DNA from: Ricinus communis
Lineage: Eukaryota > Streptophyta > Magnoliopsida > Malpighiales > Euphorbiaceae
Assembly (NCBI RefSeq): GCF_019578655.1
Contig: NC_063260.1
Location: forward strand, 23,026,888-23,090,887
Length of the DNA: 64,000 bases
Direction of reading: 5' to 3'
Shown here: in pieces, positions 36,808-50,906 of the stretch
Numbering within the stretch: position 1 is the first letter of the stretch
Layout of the letters: every line of letters starts with the position of its first letter
Program-made: the position numbers and the translations under genes
Notes under the pieces: generated by a model
Told to the model about the DNA's origin: nothing
The model's database searches: none
The model's input: only the letters and a program-made list of their open reading frames with translations

Positions 36808-39800
36808 TCAACCTCCCATAAATGTAGGACCTCTCAAGGTTGGATCTTGCTGGAGCAGCCATTCTTTTTCCTTAAGATACTGCAGAAGTGGCTGTGGCTC
36901 ATTCGCGGCACCGCATCCATAAGGGCTTGGTCTTTGATAACCATGATAGAGCTTCTCCCTCCTGTGCTCAACAGTGCCATAGCCAGGAGGAAAACCAGAA
37001 TGCAATGATGAGCTCTCCTCGTAAATCAGTGGGTTAGCAACCAAAGGAACTCCAAATTGTTCAAAAAGACCCGACTTTGACATGTCATTACCATATAAGT
37101 TTCCTGTATTCACAGCAGCATAAGCATTTCCTGGCCATACATGACTTGGGGTTCGCTCAAGATTGTGATTTTCCCTATATTGACGAAGCCATTCGGAAGA
37201 AGTCATTCGTCGCATTGGGGGGCACCCATCTATGAAACCTGGAATGTTGAGACCATAATCAAGCGGCTGATAAGAACCTGTCCAATTGGAGTATCCACTC
37301 ACTTGTGATGCATCAAAGAGGTTATTTGTTCTGTTGAGGTTTCCTGCGCCATTGTAGTTGGACAAGGTAGATTGAATGCCATTGATCCAAACAGCATCAT
37401 CAGGCAGGAAGGGGGCAGACGGCACTGGTGCTGAGTAAGCAATAGAAGAGTTATGGATGGTCACAGGTTCATGCCCAGAACTAATGACAGAGTTAACAGT
37501 ACTGCTGATCGAGAGATAGTCCAAGGATGCGGAGGCTACTTCCTCAATAGGTGGAATGCTATGTTTATTCATATCTCTTTTCCCTTTCACTCTGTCATTA
37601 CTTAAACTTCCTCTATCAAGGACCCACGCGTTGAGTGAGGGTGGTCCAGTAGAAAGGGAGGTGCTGAATGAGGGAGGCCCCGAAGAGTTGGAGGCTTCTG
37701 AACATAGGTGCACTATTTCATCCTGCTGTTGCACTGATTTGTTGCGTCTGAAACTAGAAAAATCAGAATGAAATGCTGAAGGATCATCCTGAGCCTGGTT
37801 TTGTGCTATTAGTACTGAAGTCGCACGTCGCAGGCATTCATCAGCAAGTACTGTCTGGTCAACTGTATCTTCAGGTTTCATTTGATCATTAGCCATGATA
37901 CCACCATAAAGTGGTGCTGAATTGTATCTTGTCAGTGGCTTGAAGAGAATGACTTCTTCATCCTCTGTGGCAATAGATTTGCTAACCACAGGAGAGTTAC
38001 TTGGTTTCTCCTCCATCTTAGATTCTTTAGTCATCTTGGGAATATGTTGATCGCAGTCTTTCAATTCATCAACACCAGTAAGGGACTTCACCATCTCAGT
38101 TTCTTGCCTCTGTGGACATTTATTCGACTCTGGTACATAAAATTTTTCTCTTAACTTGTCATGGCAAATCCACTCCTGGCTACTATTTGATCTGTCCGAA
38201 ATCTTTATTGCAGTATTAATAATGCGGTGGGCACGGCACTGAGTTCCACTTTTATAACTGTCTGCATTTGTCCAGTGAGTTGAAAAATCTAAGGAAACAT
38301 GAGAACAAGCTACTGGTGCAAAGCCCCTCAACTCATAGTCTTCCCAAAGAGCAATGCTGCCTGGAGCCTTCACTTCACCCTTATTATTATCAATCCGCCT
38401 TAGAATTTCAAGAAAAGCACCAAGAAAGTAAAGCATATCACTTGTACATTTCTCATCAGATCCATAATTTTCTGCTTGATCAAGGATGCTAACCAACCAC
38501 TCTGAGAAAACAAGTAAAGCTGGTAAAAGAGGACAAGCGTCCAAGACATTTGCCTTCAAACATCTATTAGCAAGGCGGCCCATAAAAATAAAGGCAGCAG
38601 TCCACGCCTCCCGCATCAACTCAAACTGCTGCAGATCATTCTTGTTCCTGCAATCCCTTGCTTCTGGGCTGCTCATCAGATTTTCAATGACAAAAATAAA
38701 AATAGATACAACTTGAAGAGTTCGAAAAGGACCAGTTCTAGCTGAATCCATAGCCTGATAAGACTCCAATTCAGCATTTAATTTTCTATCATCCAGGGAT
38801 AACAATATGTCCAGCTCTTTTAAAGTAGATGCTAAAGTACAAGGAAAATCCTTCAAACTGCATATCAAAAAGTGGCAGAAACATCAGCAGTTATGTGTCG
38901 GAGTGCATTGTAATAAAAGCAGGCAAATATATGTGCAAATAGCATAAACTATCATTTCAGAAACAACAAAGCATTACTAGCCAACTTTGGAAGTACCACA
39001 AATCAAGAACAATCATTACTTAACCAAACCTAGTAGGATATGCTTCAAGGAGTACCTGGATTTAATGAAGAAGAAGCTTATCATTCTGATGAAAAGAGAC
39101 CATAAATGAGTTTCCCTTGATCCTTCATATGCACCGTCCACCATCTTACAATTTGATGTATCATTAGATGATCGAGTGTTACTCTGAGAAGTACTTTCAG
39201 AAGGATTTAAAACATCAAACTGAACCTCATTAGAAAGGGACTGTAAAGGAGATGCCCTATTCTGCAAGACCATAAGAAACAATTGTAAAGCACAAAAATA
39301 AGCATTAGTCATCACATCAATCCACAGATGATAAAATTTCTAAGAGGGAAGATAAAAATGGTTCTTACTCTTTCAAACAACAAAATAAGGTTATTCCATG
39401 CATCAGGGAAGGGCTCCCTAACAGCCAAACTTCTTATGCAGTGGTATAGAGCTAGGAACTCATCACCAACATATGTAGCCAACACTGCCAACTATGATGA
39501 ACGTACTTGGTCACAAACATATATAATAACCATGATAGTAGCTTTTGAAGGAAAAATTTGAATAGCCACCAAGGACTCAATATCAAGCACATAACTAGCA
39601 CAAAACAGATATACAAAGTAGGTTGAAAGCACCTGATTTTGGGGGTTTCCACTGTGTGGCCAGATCTTGGTTGCTTCCAAGTAATGCTTGACTGCCACTG
39701 ACCAATCCTGGTTCTGTACATCTGACTTTTCAAATTGTTCTCTATATCTAGCAAGATCCCCAAGACAAACTAGAAAGCGATGGCATAAAAATTGCAATTT

Positions 39801-40435
39801 CTGCATTTCCCTTGGTTCAACAGAAACAGAATTGCCACCTCTTTTACAGAAGCAAAAGTCTCCTGGAAGCCCATAATTTCTTTTGATCTTTATGCTCAGA
39901 TTCTGATAAAATCTAGTTGCTTCTAACAGAAATGACTTAAATCCTTCTGCATGATTGTGACTGCTTAACCTTGAAGCACCTGCACCTTCTGATGTCACAC
40001 ATTTTGTAGCCTCTCCATTACCCGAACTTTTCTTTATTCTTTTACGAAATTCATCAATGTGCCTATAGTGAAGCTTCCACAACGAATATTCAATATCTTG
40101 AAGCTCTGACACTTCATGATCACTAAGGATGATTTTCTCGTAAGTAGAACAAATTCTGTGGTACAGGGCTTGAACATCAGAGTGCAATAGACCTTTGATA
40201 TGAATCAGCGCCCACAGCTGTTTTTCTATGTCAGCAACCTAAGTCCAACACAAATTTTCGAAAATCAAGAACTAAATTTGAAAGAGAAACAGAATTTACT
40301 GTAATAATTGAAGAATCCCAAGCCAAAGAAGTTGCAGAAATTAACCTCAATGAGAAATGCTGGTTTTTCCTTTTGATCCTTGAGTGAATTATTTGTATCT
40401 TTGATTGGAGTTGGAAAACCACTCTGGCCTGCCAT
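36808..40435 (-). CDS. SMG7L: SMG7-like (EST1-family) protein
   Basis: Member of the EST1/SMG5-6-7 family, which in plants acts in nonsense-mediated mRNA decay (SMG7), with SMG7L a sister of less clear role. Five coding exons: 40346-40435, 39633-40238, 39369-39491, 39056-39261, 36808-38857; joined 3075 bases, 1024 aa. An EST1 N-terminal, 14-3-3-like region is at ~50-175 (IEYSLWKLHYRHIDEFR). The TPR-like core with the EST1 signature is at ~215-275 (IWPHSGNPQNQ, LAVLATYVGDEFLALYHCIR, EPFPDAWNNL). The EST1 DNA/RNA-binding region continues to ~500. The C-terminal half is low-complexity and Ser-rich and ends with QDPTLRGPTFMGG. The N-terminus MAGQSGFPTPI and the locus context favour SMG7L rather than SMG7. 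A 5' UTR intron is likely (40439-41336). Confidence 0.9.
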
Positions 40436-40438
40436 TTA

Positions 40439-41336
40439 CTACACAGTGAGAGGGGAAATGTGAATCAACTACTACATCATAATGTTAAACGCGGATCAAT
40501 TCAAGTAGCAAATAAGTAATCTAACCCACAGTGCAATTCCAAGACCCAACTCCAAGAAGCCATTTAATAAGTGAATATCATAAAGATTTTGTAGGTATTC
40601 AATAGCATAATATATCACAAATACATCATTTACAATGATTCACCACAATTGGGAAGATGACAAGAAAGAGAGAAGGAGCTCACTACCAAATAACCCAACT
40701 AGTGACCAGCAACATGGAATCATACAGTACGGAAGCATAGGCATGAATTTTAACAAATTACAGCTGTTTCCTTTAATTAATTTGGAAACATGAAGAGCAA
40801 TTGGCAGATGCAGCACAAAATGGGCCTTAGAACGTTCTCATTTCAATAGTATATGAAGTCAAAGATTAAGCTCTTTAAGTAAAAGACATATAATGGCAAT
40901 TTTAAAATCAGCCAAAGTAAAACATCCCACATACCGACACCAAGCCATACACTAACCTCAAATATGCAAGAAATCAAAGTCTAATCTTGAACAGACAACT
41001 ATCTCACCAAGAAGACGATCATCATCTTCACCTAGAAGAGTGAACACAGCATTCTTTAAATTCTAGAAGTGAGAATTGTTCGATTTCTAGATGCCATAAG
41101 CCGTAGAAATTAGAAAATCAGGTTAAAAAGTAAACTAAGAACACACTCTTTATTCCGTAAATAGACTTCCAAGAAAGAAACAAGAAGAGAAACCTAAAGA
41201 AAATAATTATAAGATAACAAACAAAGACAAACTAACTAACCCATCAAAGTTGAAAACAGCAACATGAAAGATTTAGTGTTATGACCTCTTAAGGATCATA
41301 TAAAGAAGGAAGAAGAAAACCAAAAGAAAAAGGTAC
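40439..41336 (-). other. Probable 5' UTR intron of SMG7L
   Basis: A donor TTTAG|GTACCTTTTT at 41336 and an acceptor GTGTAG three bases before the ATG frame bracket ~900 bases of non-coding DNA directly upstream of the SMG7L start codon. The upstream exon would end at 41337. Inferred from splice motifs only. Confidence 0.45.
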
Positions 41337-44029
41337 CTAAAGAGTATATGCAGAGTCAAAAACCATCCACGAAAGGTAAAAGCTTTATCAAAGTTAGCAA
41401 GTTGCAGCAAATGTTTGAAGCAAAAATTTGAGACCAAACCCTCCAAGCAAAAGTAAAGAAACAGAGAGAGAAAGATAGAGAAGCGCGGGGATTGGGAGAA
41501 GCAAGAAGAAGGTTATAGTTAGCCACTTGCACTGCTTAGTTGTGAAACAGACAAAATAAGAAAAGGTGGCTGATTATGAGGTTAAGTGTTTTGAAGTTTT
41601 TTACTCTTGTGTGTGTATATATATTTTATAAAGAAACTCAAAACATGACTGTATGTTTTTCCTGCTCTAACTCTTTTCTTTTCTTTTGGGGGGAATTTAC
41701 AAAAGTCTGATCGTAGTGATAATGATGATCATGAGTTATTCTTGACTAAAATGGGGAGGATCCCTTGCAATCTAAGCTAAGCCATGCTTTTCCTGTCTTC
41801 ATTCTTTATTAAGATGCCACTTCTAAAAGGTCATGTTACAATTTATTCTAATGCTTTCTAATTTCTTTCTTTACTCGACAAACACCAAACTATTATATTG
41901 ATCTCTTATAAATAAATTATGAAAATTTCCTATTTGGTTTAGTAATATATGTTATAATAAATAAAAACAATTTATATTTAATGTTAAATAATTCATACAT
42001 ATTTTATTATTTTAAATTAATAAATAAGTGTTAATAATTTATTAATTTAATATATAGATATGGATACAAATTAAGCATAAAATCCATGAGCTTTTTTAAC
42101 GAACTAGAAAAAGTAAAAATAGATCCAAATTGTGGCTTTAAAAAGTATTTAGGACATTGTAAATGGAATTGTAAAAAATTTGGATAAGGTTATTTGGCAA
42201 GTCAATAATATGGGTTTGAATAGCATTAGAATTTCTTTTGTGTGTGTTGAATTTTCTGTTTCTATTTTAGTTAAAAATGTGATGATAGAGGAAATTATTG
42301 TTAGATGAACATGTGTGCAAAGGGTGATGGGTTGTTGAGAGGTCAGGTTACTATCAAATACAAACAAAGTCATAATATATGCCTAGTCATACAAGAACAA
42401 ATTATTTAAGAATGATGCCAATACCATGCTTAGTCATAGCATTATTAAGAAGAAACTAAATAAATAAAATAATAGAATTTATTAAGCTCACTTAAACATA
42501 CCCCACCAGTTAGTTGGAACTCAATAATAAGCGCTATCCATCCACAATGGTCAAAACCAAATGCATCTTTGCCAAATAAACTATAGTTGAAACTTGTTAA
42601 CTTTTACAAGGAACGGAGCAAGTTTGGCTCATCTATTGCACAATTCTTGTTAAATAGTTTGAATTTGACTCGTTTATAATTAAAAAAATTTAATTACTGT
42701 TATAAACTGAAATTAAGGAAATTTATCTTACTTAATATGGGATCTTCATTTCATTTTTGTGCATTCTATTTAAATTAAAAAATAAAAAATAAAAAAAAAG
42801 TGGGTCGCTTACCAAAAGAGTGAAGGTCTTCGTGGGTAAGAGAAGTTTTAAAGTTTATGTAATAAATACGTGTACGCGTCACACACACAATTAATTAAGA
42901 CTATTCTTAAAAAGAAAAAGATTGGGTTACAATTTAAGAAGTCTGAAGCTGCTTTTTGTTTTTAACCTTATGATAATAAATGATACAAATATCTCAGCCA
43001 TCATCCGTTCTGCGAACATCAGTTTTTAATCACTATTAATATGATTACCACTGACAAGTAAGTCAGTCAGGACTTTGTTTCCATACGCACAGAAAGTCAA
43101 AACAACTCAGTCTACGTTGCAGCGTTTGTGTCGTTCGTTAGGTGAATGATTGGACCATATTTTCTTCAGATTAATATTACGACATTTTATTTTTATCATA
43201 TTCATTTTTTATATGTTAATCTAATTAAAATTAAATAGGATTATAATTAAAAAATTATAATAAAAAATATTTAAACCTCAATTTTAAATCATCTATTTAA
43301 TCTTATATTGCTGAAAATATTGATATAAATTTAAAAAATTTACGATAGTTGAATGATGGTACTGAGATATGTATTGATAGAAGATCAAAATAAAAAAGTA
43401 ATTAAATCTTTTAAGAATATAGCGCTGAAAATAAATTAAGAAAAGAAAAAATAAAAGATATATGAATTATTTAAAAATATATTCAACCGTAAAATCGACT
43501 AAAATACCATACTGATCTTTTTTTAGCATATCTAGTTTTAGTTAAATAAAAAAATAATTTAAATACTGAAACTAAAACATTAATCTGTAAAATTTTCAAA
43601 TATTAATAAAAATTATCTTGTAAAACTCTAGCATATAGTTATCTCTTTTTTTACTTTCTCCTAATGTTGTCTTGCAATTGGATTTAGGATGCAATCTTCT
43701 CATTTATGGTCTGATTTAGATATCATGAATGTGGATGGCAGGACCCTTTATGGTGTAGTTAGCAAATAGTAAGTCTTTTTGGGGGCTCCATTTCATAATA
43801 TCTTGGACGAATTGAGGACGTGGATAGAACGTTCACATTATTACGACTCAAGTTACTGTTTTTATGTTTGACGTTTGATTTATTGTTTATATGCTTTAGC
43901 CAATGACAAATGTTTGTTTTGTCACGGCTTTAGTTTAAATAAAGCTGATTTTTAGGGTCTCTTTTTTAAAATAAAATAACTTCACTTTTATTTTAAACAT
44001 CATTGATTCTTAATTAATTTAAATTTTTC

Positions 44030-44430
44030 AAATAAAGATGATTGATAACCCGTCGAATTATTTTATAATTTTATAATTATAAAAATAATTAATATTTTAT
44101 AAAAATAGCAATATTTTTTATAATTTTTCTCAAATTATGTTAATTTTTTATAAGTATTAATAATTATAAAAAATAATTAATATTACGGAACGATTATTAC
44201 TTTTACAAAATTTAATGATTTATGAAAAAATTAAATATTTTATAATCGCGAAATATATTGCTAAATTACAAAAAATGATAATCTTCTTCATATTTTTCAC
44301 AAATTATACTAATTTTTTGTAAAATGTTACAAGTTGTAAAAAAATAAATGATATTACAAAAAAAATGATTACTTTTATAAAAAAATATTAAATTTTTTAT
44401 AATTATAAAATTTATTGCTAAATAACAGTT
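44030..44430 (-). repeat. Degenerate AT-rich tandem repeat, inverted copy of the 10-kb family
   Basis: Read on the minus strand, AGTATAATTTGTGAAAAATA with an ATTATCATTTTTTGTAATTT block and a TTCATAAATCATTAAAT block matches the units at 10000-10810. CAAATTATGTTAATTTTT at ~44130 and CAAATTATACTAATTTTT at ~44300 mark two units about 170 bases apart. Confidence 0.6.
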
Positions 44431-47400
44431 TGTTCATTTATCAAATTCAAAAGGACAAAACTCTTCCCTACATTTATTATCAAATTTAAATCCAAAAGAA
44501 GGGATAACAATCATGCTTTCGTAGAGAGCAGCATTAGAAAAAGAAAATCTAATACAATTAATCGTTAATGGCAACGATGTTTGATGGTAAATAATTGCTC
44601 AACTCAATTTCTCCCAATTTATGATTTTTCTTTTGCGAGGTAACACAGTTTCGATACAAATTCGGAGGGTGTTTTTACGAATTTGAGAAACAACCCAAAT
44701 AGCTTTGCAATCTGCTACCAAGTGGAAAAAGGAAATAAAGCACACAATTCACATCACCTTAGTGTCTCTTATCTTAAAATAACTTTTAATGAACTCAAGT
44801 TATCTATGCCGATTACTATTATTTATTGTAGAATGGATCCATTCTCTTCGTTTCAAAAGGATAGTCCATTTTTTTATTTCAACAAAGTTAGTTTTTGTTA
44901 TGATTAATAATATTATTTATTTTTATTGTTGCTTACTAAAATACCTTTCTTTCTCAGATATTTTGATAGGAAAATTACTATTACTTTTCTGAATTTGCCA
45001 TAATTCACAATTTCAATCTTGCATTTTCTAAAGATGAATTAGTACCTCTTTTATATATGTTTTCATTGACCATTACCACCCTCTTCTCCCTCCTCATTCT
45101 ATCTAGTTTTTCATTAGTCAATCAAGTTGAAGGACTTAATTGATTAAGAAAATTCAATTTAATTCTTAAATTTGTGAAAAATCCAAATTTTATCAATATT
45201 TTGTATTAGATTTTCAATGTTTATGTTTATCTTTTTGGTTATTTTTGGTACATTTTAGTGATTTTGGTGCAGGGTTTCATTATGGTGGCCATTATTTGGC
45301 CAAATCTCAGTACGCCGATGTCCGTCTCCTTCACCGGCCTTAGACCCGTGGATTTCCGTCAACAAATGGTAGTCGGAGAGGGAGGGGAATAGTTGTTGGC
45401 TTTGGTGGAAGAGACATAATAATTCTATGCTTGAACTCAGATCTTCTATTTTTGCTCATCTGTACCAACATTAATGAAAAGCTTGAAGGTCGCAGGGCCA
45501 TGGATAGATGGTGATAGTCTGTTTTATCATGCCTTAAGCTTTTGTTTCTTGAGCTTTATTGTGAAAAAATTTGTAAATTTAAGAATTTGGCTTTTGATCT
45601 GACAGTCTAGATGTGTCATTTTGCTTATAATGGGTTTGGTTAAAGTGTGTGCTCCATCTTGTTGGATGGTGCTAATGGGGAAGAAGAAGGATCTTTTTGG
45701 TAGGGAGAAGTATCTGATTTATAAATATTGTAAGCTTATAAGCCGAGTTTCACTTGGGCTTTAAGTCTAATTGCTTGGGTTTAATGATTATGCACTCTTT
45801 TGGTTAAACTCTTTAATTCTATTATAAGTTGGGCGATTGACCGAGTGCCTTAGTTTAGACTTATCAGATGTAAAGCTGACCATACTGTATTTGTTTAGAC
45901 TTATCATTTTAGGACAAATGAAGTATCGTATTTACCATAGATGTGATGAACTCCCACTGTTATTGGTTGATTACGACAAGATTACTTGTTGATTAGCACA
46001 GAATATGCTTTTTCATTTGACATATCCACATTTTCTTATTAATTAAAGAAACGATCTAAATAAGGGAATTCATTCCCTTTGTCTAGATATTACAAATAAA
46101 AACCAAATTATCCCTAGTTAATGCGATAACTAATTTGTTGGTAATTTTCGTCTCAATTCAACTAAAAATTCATACCACCAATTCAGTGGGACTCAAACCT
46201 GCATTTGGGGTTTTAAATTGGTAAAATATACATAGAAGAGAGCCAAGCCTGTCCAGCAATAGCCCAATATGAACTGCCTGCGCTGCAATCCAACTCCAGT
46301 GAGTTATGTCCTCTCTATCCATAGCTAAGTATATTGGTACTAAGATGTGTCTTTCTTTGCTTGGCCACACATGGCATATGAAACAAATTACATATAACTT
46401 GTGGGACTTGGAAATTTCTTAAAAGGAAATCAGGCTGTCAAAATGTTGACCCTAAACCTCATAGACTGCAAGTAATTCATCTATGGGCTGGCTAACACAT
46501 ATTTCCTAATCCAGGGTTTCACATGTCTTAAAGTTGTACCATATGATTGGTTATTCTTTATTGGCCATGCATGTTACACATGTGCAAAATCATCCAAAAT
46601 TAAGTGGAGCAATGTAATATGCATAGTGCAAATATAGGCACATAAACAGTCGAGGAAACAAACATAAACCTTTCCACCTTTTTATACTGCAGAACAATGG
46701 GTTATCCTATCATACTGAGTACTGGCTGGGGCTTTTCTAATGTTGAGGCAACAACAATAACTCAAATTTGATGTTGGATAATGAGATCAAATCATCAGCT
46801 ACTGACATCAATGTTGAGCATGATACTTCATACTCATAAATGAGCCTCAAACCATGCAGACAAGCTTGATAAAATAGAGACAAGTAATTAGGACTCCTTA
46901 ATTTACTATTATCATTATGAATATGGGTTATCATCTGAATTAATTTATTTTGCCATTTTAAAAGGAAATACATGTAAGAAGACTTTGGTTAGGCGCATTT
47001 CTAATTTGCCAAAAGTCTATGCACATTTACAGTCTCTGCGCATTTCTTTTGGTGTCACCATGAAGAGCTTTGCATCTCATTTACTTACCGCCATTATTCA
47101 TTGGTTGACGAGAAATATACGTAAAGAAAACACTTCGCTTTCGCTACTGTCCAATACAAAATAAGGGTTTGCGGTGGTCCAATCTTGCGGCCCAACTTCC
47201 ACTAAAATTGTTCACTCCGTAATTCACACTTTGACCCCTTCCTCAATTATTTTGATTCCACCAATCCTTGTCAAACAATAAATATGTTTATACGTATATA
47301 ATATTACGAGTTTCTTTCTTTTAGAGAAACACAAAAATAAAAATTGAATATCCTTTTGTAAAAAATAGCGTTAATATTCAAAATCTTATTAATAATTGTA

Positions 47401-49267
47401 GGTTCCAATTGGAAAAAGGCATTTTCTTTTCTACGTAGTGGGAATAATAATAAGCGCATGCTTGCAAATTTTCCAGTTGTTGCTGTGTTTGGTTGGGTTT
47501 ACTTTTTTCTTTCATTGATGCTATTTAATGTGAATTTCCTTTACACTTCAATCATCCAATTGCCTCAGAATCAACCATTCTCCACCACCATGCCTTGTCT
47601 TAATATTCTGGGTTAATTAGGTTCTGCCTCTTAATGATAGCAAATCTGCCATTTTACAAATGAATTAAGAGCATTGTTATAGAATAACACTCTAATGTAT
47701 TTTTTTATTTTTTAAAATATAAAATAGAATGTTGAGTTGGCTTTTTAATATATAGATTTTACTCTTTATTTTATATTTAACAAATTCAAATAATATGTCA
47801 GCATCCATCTAAATTTTAAAACACTGGTTAAACGTAATTCGGATTTTAATTCCATAAAAATAATAACCTCTAAATTCAATGGGATGAAATCTATGTCGAT
47901 AGAGGATTTAAGTAATCAACACTCAAATTTTGTTTTTCTTTTTTCTTTTTATTAGGCTTGGTTTAATTCTCTATTTTAATCTCACTAGTGGGATAAGCTT
48001 ATTCCACTAGAAAAAAGCAAAAGCGGATTAGATTGCTATTATTATTACTATTATTATAGTGCTTCATAATTCACCATTTTTTACCCTTTAGATGCCATTT
48101 CTCTTATTGATCAAATTGGAGAAAGCCATGTGTTAATTGACAAGGTAAGGAAAGAAGATCAGTTTGATGGATGATGATGATCGGTAAGAAAATGCCAAAG
48201 AAAGTTTTAAAACAGTGCACATGAGAAAGTTTCAAAATTTTCTCAAGATAGTGGCCCACCAAAAACCCATATGATATGGTGCCAAGTCTCCTAAACCAGT
48301 GTCCACAAAACATGCAAACAAACAAAGACCACCCCCACACCATGTTTTCTGGCTTTACCCAAATTCTAATCACTCGCTCCTTTTTTTCTTCTTTTTTTCT
48401 TTCTTTGAATTCTTCACTTTCATCATCGCAAGTCCCACTTTCCCTACCACCTTCACTTTCTCATGTCCCCATTTATAAACAGTTTCCCAAGTCTCATTTG
48501 AGTCAAAAAAAAAAAGAGACTTTTAAAAATCAAAGTGGTGGATAGATTCAAAGAAACAGGAACTACATTTGCATGATTGCTTTTACAGCAATTCAAACTT
48601 CCTGTGCATTAAAGTACCCCCTCACCCAGGAAACTTAAAATGGGTCATTCATTCCCTCTCCCTTTCTTTTCCACCATTTCTTCTCACAATTGGGCCCAAC
48701 AAACTCAATTGGGTCCCAACAAAAAGATCTCATGTGGCTAAAAATTATTCCAATCTAGTCATCAAAGACCATAAACATCATTAACTTCCTCAACACCCTA
48801 ATCACACCAATGCAGCAAACTAGCAGCCCAGCCAGCCATCAGCCAGAAATTTGCAAGAGATAGCATGCCTAAGCTAGCTCCATCTTTAGACATAAAATCC
48901 TCACAAGGAAAAATTTAGAGGGACCCATCAAGAATCCAATGGTAAGTTAGTTTTCCACAATAACTAATACTGGTACATATGCAACAAAGTCTAGCATAGA
49001 GTTGGTTAGACTAGAATTTGTCTTTTAGAGAAAGTAGAAATCAGATTATTAAAAACTAAAAATCTTTTTAAAAAAAAAGAACAGAATGCTTCTGATACAG
49101 AGCACATAGAAAACGGCATCTTTTTTTCTCCACTTAGAAAACAAAAGAAAAATAATAATAAGAGAGGAGGGCAGGGTCAAGATTCCTTGCCCAATTATCT
49201 ACTCTTTCTTTGACAGCTAACCCAAAGCTGCTTTTGCCATTTCACACAAGCTTTCTACCATTACCGC

Positions 49268-49290
49268 CTCTCTCTCTCTCTCTCTCTCTC
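49268..49290. repeat. (CT)n microsatellite
   Basis: About eleven uninterrupted CT dinucleotides are read directly, downstream of the VQ4 gene. Confidence 0.95.
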
Positions 49291-50105
49291 ATGTTCGTGT
49301 CCAATTGCCTCACTGCTGATGCTTACCACTTGTTTGGGAAGATAAAAAGAGGAGCAAGAAAATAAGGGGAAAAAAGAAATTTCTTTCCACTGGAAAGGAG
49401 ATCAGTAATTTATTTTCTTTTATATACAAGAAAAAGTCACTCTCATTTCTTATTTTCCAATTTCACTTTACTTTTCTCTTTTATTTTCTAATCTCCCAAT
49501 CATAATAAAGCTACAAACTAAACACAACTATATTTGATTTCAGTCAAATTTTTGCATTCATTGAAGGGAGAATGAAAAGGAGAGTCGGTCATTCACCCAT
49601 CAAAAAAATAGTCAAAATTAGACACAACTCTATAGTTTACTTTTCTCAAGATTTTCGCAATTAAAATTCAAGATTTAAATCAATAACACCCTAATTCTCG
49701 AGATTATGTAAGATAACAGAAATTTAAAAAGATGGTTTATCTTCAGATGCACAATATTTATCCGATTGTAATTCATCTCTCAGCTTAAACAGGTATTGAG
49801 CTTTAAAAATTAATTATGTATTATTTTACATACTTAAATTACAACAGTAATAATGATAATAATCAATATCTTCTGCCACTTTACTCCGCTTTTTCTGTTT
49901 TGGCTTTGTAAAACTTTATTAGCAACCAAACAATTAAAAAGAAGAATATATTTGCTAAAAAACTAAATTATACAATTGAAGCAAAGATAATTTCATTCTC
50001 TGCGAATATTCAACATACAAGATTATATCAATGCCAGCAATATATTATATAATAAAAATCTTACACAAGACAAAGAAAGAGAGAGGAAAAGATTGACATT
50101 TTGAT

Positions 50106-50906
50106 TCAAGAAGAAGGATTTGCAGAACCTGAAACTCTAGGCGAGGTAACAGGAAAGAGCGGCAGCAATCGCGGCGGCTCAGCTTCTCGTGGGGTGGATG
50201 CTGGTGACGGATGCAAGAAAAAGCCTTTCTCTTTAATTGCTTTCTCCTCTGCATCAGTATCTAATAGATTACCATTATTGGGATTACTCTTATTATTATT
50301 ACTCATAGGACTGTTATAGCAGTTAGTAGTATAATTTACTGCGCCGGATCGGTCAAACGGGTCAGGAATTAGCGGAGTGACCGGGCTAAGAACAAGAGCT
50401 GGAAAATCAAGGATACTAGGAGAAAGGATCTCGGGCTTTCGAGGCGAAAACCCGGGATTATTAGGAGCGAAAATTGGGTTAAGAGGGTTGATCTTAAGGT
50501 TTTTAAGTGAGTTTCTGCGTTCGTAGAGTTTAAACCCAGATGAAGTTTGGTTCTTTTTGGGAATAGTTTTGATGGGAGGTATGTTATGGGTATGGGACTT
50601 GGGCGGCGGCTCGGGTTGGTTGGAGGTGGTGGTGGGTCTGGGGGATCCGGTTAACATTTGAACAACTTGTTTGAAAGATGAAGTGTCTGCTTGGACGAAG
50701 GTAGTTGGGTATGGGTTAGTGATTTCGGATCTGGTGATGGGCTTGGGTGAAGGGAGCGGTGGTTGATTGCAGTGGTGGAGGGCATTGTTAGTGGTGGTGG
50801 AGCTGTTGCTGCTGCTGGTGCTACTGTGGCTGTTTGGGGAAGGGAGGAGAGATTGTGTTTGTGTATGTGGGTTTTGGTTATCTTGGTGTTTTGGTGAGGT
50901 TTCCAT
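50106..50906 (-). CDS. VQ4: VQ motif-containing protein (VQ4-type)
   Basis: Intronless, 266 aa. VQ proteins are plant cofactors that bind WRKY transcription factors and are often MAP-kinase substrates. The VQ motif FKQVVQMLTG is at residues 78-87, preceded by the conserved NPYPTTFVQADTSS. Downstream are FKLYERRNSLKNLKINPLNP, a Ser-Pro-rich segment (FSPRKPEILSPSILDFPALV, then LSPVTPLIPDPFDRSG) with several SP sites suitable for MAPK phosphorylation, and a conserved C-terminus with FFLHPSPASTP and LLPLFPVTSPRVSGS. This set matches the Arabidopsis VQ4/MVQ1 type (At1g28280), and that gene is also a neighbour of LEC2 and SMG7L there. The N-terminus is Ser/Thr/Asn-rich, with a trinucleotide tract around 50800-50825. 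A TATATAAA box lies about 310 bases upstream. Confidence 0.92.
   Translation of the reverse strand: METSPKHQDNQNPHTQTQSLLPSPNSHSSTSSSNSSTTTNNALHHCNQPPLPSPKPITRSEITNPYPTTFVQADTSSFKQVVQMLTGSPRPTTTSNQPEPPPKSHTHNIPPIKTIPKKNQTSSGFKLYERRNSLKNLKINPLNPIFAPNNPGFSPRKPEILSPSILDFPALVLSPVTPLIPDPFDRSGAVNYTTNCYNSPMSNNNKSNPNNGNLLDTDAEEKAIKEKGFFLHPSPASTPREAEPPRLLPLFPVTSPRVSGSANPSS

Larger units (their letters stand above)
41520..50105. other. Long gene-free region between SMG7L and VQ4
   Basis: 8.6 kb without a recognisable gene. It contains AT-rich DNA, the inverted copy of the 10-kb tandem repeat (44030-44430), a mixed-composition patch at 45280-45420, and another at 46150-46380 whose 66-codon frame shows no domain. 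A CT microsatellite is at 49268-49290. In Arabidopsis the corresponding gap holds a RALF-like peptide gene; no RALF signature (YISY, CysXn pattern) was seen. Confidence 0.5.

Noticed and set aside
45280..45420. Mixed-composition patch with a possible short peptide frame
   Set aside because: A transposon-derived fragment was considered, but no family-specific motif could be pointed to.
46170..46370. 66-codon minus-strand frame in a mixed-composition patch
   Set aside because: No domain, no signal or splice partners; it could be a decayed repeat but nothing supports a gene.
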